DNA of 35,873 nt from Kiritimatiellia bacterium. GTDB taxonomy: Bacteria; Verrucomicrobiota; Kiritimatiellia; CAIVKH01. Both the position numbers and the translations under genes were made by a program. This document shows positions 30,999 to 35,873 of the stretch, piece after piece. Location: assembly GCA_023953695.1 (NCBI GenBank), contig JAMLJG010000003.1, positions 71,012-106,884 on the forward strand, written 5' to 3'. How positions within the stretch are numbered: position 1 is the stretch's first letter; every line of letters starts with the position of its first letter. The notes beneath the pieces are model-generated. The model ran no database searches. It was not told where the DNA came from and saw only the letters and a list, made by a program, of their open reading frames with translations.

Positions 30999-31697
30999 TC
31001 AACGCGAGGCGCGCCGACGAGACTGGCGAAGGCGGTGCAGCATAGCGAAAAACCGGATGGTGTCAGCAAAAGGATTGATCTTGCTCTCGACTTTCCCATA
31101 CAGCGTTTGGATCGGAACCGACTCAATGCGATGCCCCGCCTGCGATATTCTAACCAACACTTCAGACTCCGCCTCGAAGTGAGATGAACTCGTAGCCAGC
31201 AGCGGCAGGATATCCGCGCGATACGCGCGGAAGCCGCATTGGGTGTCGGGAACGCGCTGGCCAATGATCCGGCTGAGCAACGCGCTCATGGCCCGGTTCG
31301 TGATGCGGCGCACCCACGGCATCGCACCGACATCGCTCATTCGATTCCCGATGAGCGCAGGCGCTCCGCTGTTGGCGGCCGCCAGGAATGCCGGCAAATC
31401 AGATGGCGCGTGTTGGCCATCGGCATCCATCGTCACGATCCAGCGAGCGCCCCTCGCGAGCGCAGCTTCAAAGCCCACCTGAAGCGCTGCGCCTTTGCCG
31501 CGATTGACCGGCTGCCGGATCACCTCTGCTCCCACGCGCTCGGCCTCCATAGCCGTATCGTCATCGGAGCCATCATCCACCACCAGCGCGTGCAATTGCT
31601 GTGCGCGAACGCCGCGCACAACGCTCGCAATGTGGGCAGCTTCCCGAAATGCGGGAATGATCACACACCAATCGGCGTAGGAGGTTGGTGAACTCAT
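30999..31697 (-). CDS. Family 2 glycosyltransferase, polyprenyl-phosphate mannosyl/glucosyl synthase-like
   Basis: A 232-aa GT-A protein resembling dolichyl- or polyprenyl-phosphate mannose synthases. CVIIPAFREAAHI opens the nucleotide-sugar fold; LVVDDGSDDDT, NRGKGAALQVGFEAA and the DxD motif VTMDADGQH follow, with the acceptor-side DTQCGFRAYR. There are no clear membrane helices, so it is probably peripheral. It would load sugar on a lipid carrier for the GT-C-like proteins in the window. ATG 31697 forms an ATGA overlap with the acyltransferase stop; longer reading overlaps that gene. Confidence 0.9.
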   Translation of the reverse strand: MSSPTSYADWCVIIPAFREAAHIASVVRGVRAQQLHALVVDDGSDDDTAMEAERVGAEVIRQPVNRGKGAALQVGFEAALARGARWIVTMDADGQHAPSDLPAFLAAANSGAPALIGNRMSDVGAMPWVRRITNRAMSALLSRIIGQRVPDTQCGFRAYRADILPLLATSSSHFEAESEVLVRISQAGHRIESVPIQTLYGKVESKINPFADTIRFFAMLHRLRQSRRRASR

Positions 31698-32569
31698 TCG
31701 GTCAGACCTGGCTCCGCTTCCCAAAATCGGTGAAAGACAAACCACTGCGATGGGCGCTCGCCCACTTCTCGCTCCATAGCATCTCGTATCCGGCTCATCA
31801 ATTCTTGTTCTCCGCTTGCCGCATCGGGGACAATGGGCGGGTGGAACCGCAGGAGGAAGGTATCATCTTCCTGGCGCACCAGGAAGGCGGGCACAATCGG
31901 GGCATGCGCGCGCAGGGCGAGCCATGCGGCGCCGCGCGGAAGGCGAACCGATTTCCCGAATAGCGAGAGTCTCTCGCGCTCGCCCGAAAAATCGCGGTCC
32001 GCCAGCAGCGCCACCAATTCGCCTTGTCGCAGCGCGCGCAACAGGACGCGAATGGAACTGCCGATGGTCACGGTTCGCAAGCCCCGCTCCTCGCGGGGCT
32101 TTTGGAGAAAGTCCTGCAGGCGCGGCCTTCGCGCGGGTGCGACAACGGCATTCACCTGATAGCCAAGCGCGCGCAACATGGCTCCGCCAAGTTCCCAGTT
32201 TCCAAAGTGAGCGGTGACGATGATGGCGCCTCGCCCCGCTCGACAGGCTTTCTCCAAATGGTCAAGGCGCTCAATGCTGATCATCTTTTCCAGCGCACTG
32301 CGCTCGACGCGCGTGAATCGGAAAAAATCCACGAGGTACTTTCCGAAGTTCTGAAAGGTTTTTCGGGTGAGGCCACGAAGCGCGCAGGGCGTTTGGCGCA
32401 CACCGCGATATTCGAGAACGCACGAAAGATTATCGCGAACGGCTTCCCTCTTTGCGCGATGAAAGAAATAGAAGAAATCGGCAATGCGAAGGCCGACCCA
32501 ATATGCCGTCGGCTTGGGCAAGTGCCGACTCACCGCAGATGCGAGCCGATACGCGATGTAGTTCGCCAT
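31694..32569 (-). CDS. Lipid A acyltransferase, LpxL/HtrB-like
   Basis: A 291-aa membrane-associated acyltransferase that adds a secondary acyl chain to lipid A (or a related lipid). A hydrophobic N-terminal segment (residues 1-35) precedes the catalytic motif VTAHFGNWELGGAMLRAL (H-x4-E type). LLADRDFSGERERLSLFGKSVRLPRGAAWLALRAHAPIVP follows, the family's substrate pocket. Family length is about 300. It is coupled to the glycosyltransferase by ATGA and lies 9 nt after lipA. Together with waaA it supports a lipid A-containing outer membrane. Which of LpxL, LpxM or LpxP it matches cannot be decided. Confidence 0.9.
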   Translation of the reverse strand: MANYIAYRLASAVSRHLPKPTAYWVGLRIADFFYFFHRAKREAVRDNLSCVLEYRGVRQTPCALRGLTRKTFQNFGKYLVDFFRFTRVERSALEKMISIERLDHLEKACRAGRGAIIVTAHFGNWELGGAMLRALGYQVNAVVAPARRPRLQDFLQKPREERGLRTVTIGSSIRVLLRALRQGELVALLADRDFSGERERLSLFGKSVRLPRGAAWLALRAHAPIVPAFLVRQEDDTFLLRFHPPIVPDAASGEQELMSRIRDAMEREVGERPSQWFVFHRFWEAEPGLTE

Positions 32570-32578
32570 ACACCCCCA

Positions 32579-33454
32579 TCAGGAGGCGGCGGTCAGTGCT
32601 TCACGCGCCGCCTTGAGCAATTCTTCCGCGCGATAGGAAGATCGAATCAGCGGGCCGGAGGCCACGCCGAGGAATCCCATTTCGAGCGCCTTCTTTTCAA
32701 AAACAGCGAACTCGCGCGGCATCATGTAGCGGTCAACAGGGCGATGCTCGCGCGACGGCTGAAGGTATTGGCCGAGGGTCAGGAGGTGAACGCCTGCTTC
32801 CAGCATGTCGCGCATGGCCTCTTCAATTTCCTCGTTCGTTTCGCCCAAGCCCACCATCAGGCCGGATTTGACGACGATGCGTTTGGGCCACTGCTCTGCG
32901 GCGCGGAGCACAGCGAGCGAGCGGCCATAGGAGGCTTGTGGGCGAATGGCAGCCTGCAACCGCTTCACGGTTTCGACGTTGTGATTGAAGACGTCTGGCT
33001 GGGCCTCGAAAACCGTGGCGAGCGATTTCTCATCGCCTTGGAAATCGGGCGTGAGCACTTCCACAGCCGCCTCGAGAAGTTCGCGGCGAATGCAGCGAAT
33101 GGTTTCCGCGAAAATATAGGAGCCGCCGTCGGGCAGGTCATCGCGCGCCACGCTGGTTAGGACCACATGGCGCAGATTCATCATTCGCGCGGCTTCGGCG
33201 ACGCGGCGGGGTTCATCCATGTCCACACCCCTGGGGCGACCGGATGGAACGACGCAGAACTTGCAGTTTCGCGTGCAGAAATTGCCGAGCAGCATGAAGG
33301 TGGCCGTACCGCGGCCCCAGCATTCGTTGATGTTGGGGCATTTGGCGCTGCGGCAAACGGTATGGAGGCCCAGTTCGTTAATGAGGCCGTTTACTTTTGT
33401 AAAATCAGTTCCGCCACTGGGGCGGAGACGAATCCAAGATGGGATGCGAGACAT
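32579..33454 (-). CDS. lipA: Lipoyl synthase
   Basis: A radical-SAM enzyme that inserts two sulfurs into octanoyl chains to make lipoate on 2-oxoacid dehydrogenases and GcvH. The 291-aa protein has both iron-sulfur clusters: the auxiliary cluster motif CRSAKCPNINECW and the SAM cluster motif CTRNCKFC. The C-terminal RSSY serine ligand and GLMVGLGETNEEI are also present. I chose ATG 33454, where homology begins (MSRIPSWIRL). The longer frame to 33550 has no support. No lipB is nearby. A good promoter ends 6 nt before the ATG, so the mRNA may have almost no leader. Confidence 0.97.
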   Translation of the reverse strand: MSRIPSWIRLRPSGGTDFTKVNGLINELGLHTVCRSAKCPNINECWGRGTATFMLLGNFCTRNCKFCVVPSGRPRGVDMDEPRRVAEAARMMNLRHVVLTSVARDDLPDGGSYIFAETIRCIRRELLEAAVEVLTPDFQGDEKSLATVFEAQPDVFNHNVETVKRLQAAIRPQASYGRSLAVLRAAEQWPKRIVVKSGLMVGLGETNEEIEEAMRDMLEAGVHLLTLGQYLQPSREHRPVDRYMMPREFAVFEKKALEMGFLGVASGPLIRSSYRAEELLKAAREALTAAS

Positions 33455-33460
33455 AACGAG

Positions 33461-33488
33461 AATGTAGCAGGCAATTTGCAAAGTGCAA
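33461..33488 (-). promoter_or_regulatory. Predicted lipA promoter, possibly leaderless
   Basis: On the minus strand TTGCAC (33488-33483) and TACATT (33466-33461) are 16 nt apart. The -10 box ends 6 nt before the lipA ATG, so transcription would start at or next to the A of ATG. No ribosome site lies in the short remaining sequence, in agreement with a leaderless mRNA. Confidence 0.5.
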
Positions 33489-33548
33489 TCGGAAGAGCGC
33501 TCGCCATTTTTATCGCCACAGTAATCCCAGATCGCTAGAGTGCGCCGC

Positions 33549-34055
33549 ATGCAGGACGATTCCTTTTCGACGACCCTGCCGGACCCGCGCGATCCGGCGT
33601 GGGAACCGCGCGCCGATCACATGCGCGCCGCGCTGCGGCAAGCGCAGCGGGCTGCAGATCAGAAAGAAGTGCCCATTGGCGCGGCCATCTATTTCGGCAA
33701 CCGCTTGATCGCTCAGGCCTATAATCAGGTTGAGACGCTGAAAGACCCAACAGCTCACGCGGAAGTGATTGCGATCACGCAGGCGGCCAGCGCATTGGGC
33801 GATTGGCGGTTGACGGGCTGTGTTCTCTACGTGACGAAAGAGCCCTGTCCGATGTGCGCGGGAGCGATTATTTTGGCGCGCCTTCCCATGGCGGTCTGGG
33901 GCGTGACGGATCCGCAGCGCGGGGGCGCGGTCTCGCGTTTTCAGATTCTTCAGAATCCCGCCATGAACCATCGCACGGAGTTCCGTGCGGGGTTTATGGA
34001 GGAAGAATGCCGGACGATCTTGAGCGGATTCTTTAAGGAGCTGCGTTCGTCCTAA
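33549..34055 (+). CDS. tadA: tRNA-specific adenosine deaminase
   Basis: TadA changes A34 to inosine in the anticodon of tRNA-Arg(ACG). The 168-aa deaminase has the zinc motif HAEVIAI (catalytic Glu) and PCPMCAGAI (two Cys ligands), plus EVPIGAAI and DPTAHAE typical of TadA. The C-terminal NPAMNHRTEF...GFMEEECRTILSGFFKELR is the tRNA-binding helix region. ATG 33549 is preferred over GTG 33540. It is divergent from lipA and overlaps the end of the convergent membrane gene by 23 nt (34033-34055). Cytosine or guanine deaminase alternatives fit less well. Confidence 0.93.
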   Translation: MQDDSFSTTLPDPRDPAWEPRADHMRAALRQAQRAADQKEVPIGAAIYFGNRLIAQAYNQVETLKDPTAHAEVIAITQAASALGDWRLTGCVLYVTKEPCPMCAGAIILARLPMAVWGVTDPQRGGAVSRFQILQNPAMNHRTEFRAGFMEEECRTILSGFFKELRSS

Positions 34056-35637
34056 ATCCGCAAACGCGCGGCGCGCGGTTCGTTGGATCGAATGGGCAGT
34101 TGAAGACGGTGGCCAGCGCTGGGATCGGCGGTGACGCGAAGGCGGCAAGTGTGATGCCGCGATGTTCAAGATATTCGCGAAGCCCGGCCGGATCGCTCAC
34201 GGAATCCGCATCCATCCAACTGAGCAGCTCGGGTTGCAGGCGGCCCCGCAAATCCAAGATAGATGTGAACCCTTCGTGCAGGAAATAGCCGGGCGCATCT
34301 GTCGCGATAGGGGTTTCTTTGGTGGCCCCCGCGGACAGCAGCATTTCATCCAGCGCGTGGCGCGTGGAGCTTGCGGTCGTTTGAGCGGCGCCGTGCGCAC
34401 GCCATGCCGTCACTTGATCACGAAGACCCGCCAGCACGGGAATTGCTCCGACCAGAATCCCCGCAGTGCCGAGAACGAGGGGCCGCGGCCATTGCGATTC
34501 GGCTCGAATGAGCATCCAGCGCACGCCCCGGACAACGCCCGCGAGCGCATAACTCGCCAGTAGGAGCCAGAGAGGAATGAGTGTGCGGCAGAGGATATCC
34601 AGTGCGCTGCCTCCGAGCAGAGGATAGAACGGCAGAAACGCCAGGGGCAGAAGAACGGGCACCAAGAGGGTTGTAGCCGACCAATCGAGTTTCTTGCGGA
34701 TGAGGTCAATGAATAGGAAAAGGACTCCCGCCACGATGAAGACGAAGATAAATCCATTTCCCACCAGCGGACTCTTCGCGAGGGCGGATAGCGAAACCTG
34801 AGCCCCAGCGGACATGAGCGCAATGAATGTCGAAGAATCCGCCGAGTTGAGCGTTAGCCCCGCATCGGCGGCCGCCGGCCATGGCACGCCGAGAACACGC
34901 ATGTTCCACCAAATAAGCGGCGAAAGCAGAATTGCGAGCACAAGCGCGCCGTTGAGTGTGCGAATGAGGACCGTCGCAACGCTGGTTTGAATTCGGCGAG
35001 TTCCCGCGAGCGCCAGTGCGTGGATCGCGAGCATCAGCCACAGCGAAAAGCATTCGATGCGAATCAGCGAGGCAAATCCAATCAATACAGCGCTGCGAAG
35101 CGGCAACGGCGCATCGCCCGGCCGCAGGCCCTTGAGGTGGATGGCAAACGCAAAGAGAGCAAGCGTCGTTGCGAGGGGAATGGGTTGCCCGCTAAATATG
35201 TCCAACGCGATGGGGCTGATGATGACCCATGCGATCAGGCCCCACCACATGGGATGGGTTCGCGGAAAGATAGCGCGGGCGAGCGAGAGAAACGCCGGAA
35301 TGGAAAGTAGCGCGGCAAACAACGAAAACGCGAAAACTGCTATGCGCGGCTCAAAGAAGGGCGAGGAAAGTGTGAGCAGCGCGCGCCAGAGCGCGTGAAA
35401 TTGGAGCGGAATCGGCTCTGCCGCTGCGTGTGGAGCTCCCATCGCGCTCCAGGAATCGGCGAGCGCGATGTCGAGGAGCGCATTGTCTGTCGGATAGGAG
35501 AAGAGCGCATTTGCTTTGTGCTGCCCCCACGCGAGCACAAGGACGAAGGCCAGCAACGCCAGGGCTCCACCCAAGGCAACGGGCAAAAGCGCGAGGACGG
35601 GTTTTCGATTGAGGACGGGCGCTTCAGTTTCTGTCAT
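34033..35637 (-). CDS. Polytopic membrane protein of unknown function
   Basis: A 534-aa protein with about 10 predicted membrane helices, starting LALLPVALGGALALLAFVLVLAW, and the loop FSYPTDNALLDIALADSW. A short C-terminal soluble part (about 440-534) follows. Loop and helix style fit GT-C-like mannosyltransferase or ArnT-type membrane enzymes, but I find no clear motif, so no function is given. ATG 35637 forms an ATGA overlap with the next gene's stop. Its tail overlaps tadA on the opposite strand. Confidence 0.75.
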   Translation of the reverse strand: MTETEAPVLNRKPVLALLPVALGGALALLAFVLVLAWGQHKANALFSYPTDNALLDIALADSWSAMGAPHAAAEPIPLQFHALWRALLTLSSPFFEPRIAVFAFSLFAALLSIPAFLSLARAIFPRTHPMWWGLIAWVIISPIALDIFSGQPIPLATTLALFAFAIHLKGLRPGDAPLPLRSAVLIGFASLIRIECFSLWLMLAIHALALAGTRRIQTSVATVLIRTLNGALVLAILLSPLIWWNMRVLGVPWPAAADAGLTLNSADSSTFIALMSAGAQVSLSALAKSPLVGNGFIFVFIVAGVLFLFIDLIRKKLDWSATTLLVPVLLPLAFLPFYPLLGGSALDILCRTLIPLWLLLASYALAGVVRGVRWMLIRAESQWPRPLVLGTAGILVGAIPVLAGLRDQVTAWRAHGAAQTTASSTRHALDEMLLSAGATKETPIATDAPGYFLHEGFTSILDLRGRLQPELLSWMDADSVSDPAGLREYLEHRGITLAAFASPPIPALATVFNCPFDPTNRAPRVCGFRTNAAP

Positions 35638-35873
35638 GGGACACGTCGCTCAATGCGCTCCAACACGATCACGGGCTGCCTGACGCCTTGAACCCAGTAC
35701 TCGTATCCGAAAACGGTGAGTTGCTCATTCAGCAATGAATTGAGCTGGGCGCTGTTGCCGCGCACATAGCACACGGTCACCAACTGGACGCCCTCTTTCT
35801 TTACAAGGCGAAATGCGCTGGGTCGGCCGAACAGAAACGGAGCGGGCTTCAACTCGCCCTCACGCGAAACATA
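35634..35873 (-). CDS. Unknown protein, N-terminus beyond the window end
   Basis: Only the C-terminal 79 residues are visible. The sequence ends EYWVQGVRQPVIVLERIERRVP, with hydrophobic and beta-like stretches (VQLVTVCYVRGNSA). It shows no domain I can name. Its stop overlaps the start of the membrane protein at 35637 by ATGA, so they are likely translated together. Confidence 0.65.
   Translation of the reverse strand, partial: YVSREGELKPAPFLFGRPSAFRLVKKEGVQLVTVCYVRGNSAQLNSLLNEQLTVFGYEYWVQGVRQPVIVLERIERRVP

Overview
The window reads as ordinary chromosome of a Gram-negative, LPS-making bacterium of fairly high G+C content. Several features point to the PVC group (Verrucomicrobiota, Lentisphaerota, Kiritimatiellota), with Kiritimatiellota or a close relative as my best guess. 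These are a secreted beta-helix protein with an acidic 'TWEEYLADTDP' repeat and a 'FSWPSASGRIYDVE' C-terminal module, a RAYT-type transposase with an extra Rossmann-like domain, and intergenic TTCCAACGATTGGAA palindrome arrays. The phylum is inferred from sequence style and is not proven.

Positions 1-11666 are a long minus-strand run. In transcription order it is aroB, an unknown 204-aa gene, dprA, topA, a Xer-type recombinase, waaA, a Nudix hydrolase, a PduO-type cobalamin adenosyltransferase, murB, an FNR-like oxidoreductase and prfB (cut by the window start). Many junctions are 4-nt GTGA or ATGA overlaps, so translation is probably coupled. prfB keeps the classical autoregulatory +1 frameshift site. 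Positions 11760-17093 (minus) hold fmt, a TolC-like channel and an RND pump, with no adaptor gene.

Positions 17145-22390 hold envelope or export genes: a family 2 glycosyltransferase, a convergent YfhO-like polytopic protein, and a divergent secreted beta-helix protein closed by a hairpin terminator. Positions 22391-24435 are accessory in character: an 82-aa winged-helix protein resembling the N-terminus of Mrr, a RAYT-like Y1 transposase fused to a DprA-like domain and carrying near-perfect palindromes inside its reading frame, and a duplicated 3' end of the initiator tRNA with its terminator. The intact tRNA-fMet gene follows at 24436-24512.

Positions 24593-35873 return to core and envelope genes: a PHP phosphoesterase and transketolase (minus), a large polytopic membrane protein (plus), then DedA, a dolichyl-phosphate-mannose-synthase-like glycosyltransferase, an LpxL-like acyltransferase and lipA (minus), tadA (plus), and two minus-strand membrane or unknown genes, the last cut by the window end.

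The most unusual items are the period-32 palindrome arrays placed 2-3 nt after two stop codons, the transposase fusion with in-gene palindromes, the tRNA 3'-end duplication, and the topoisomerase I tail made of three degenerate repeats instead of zinc ribbons.
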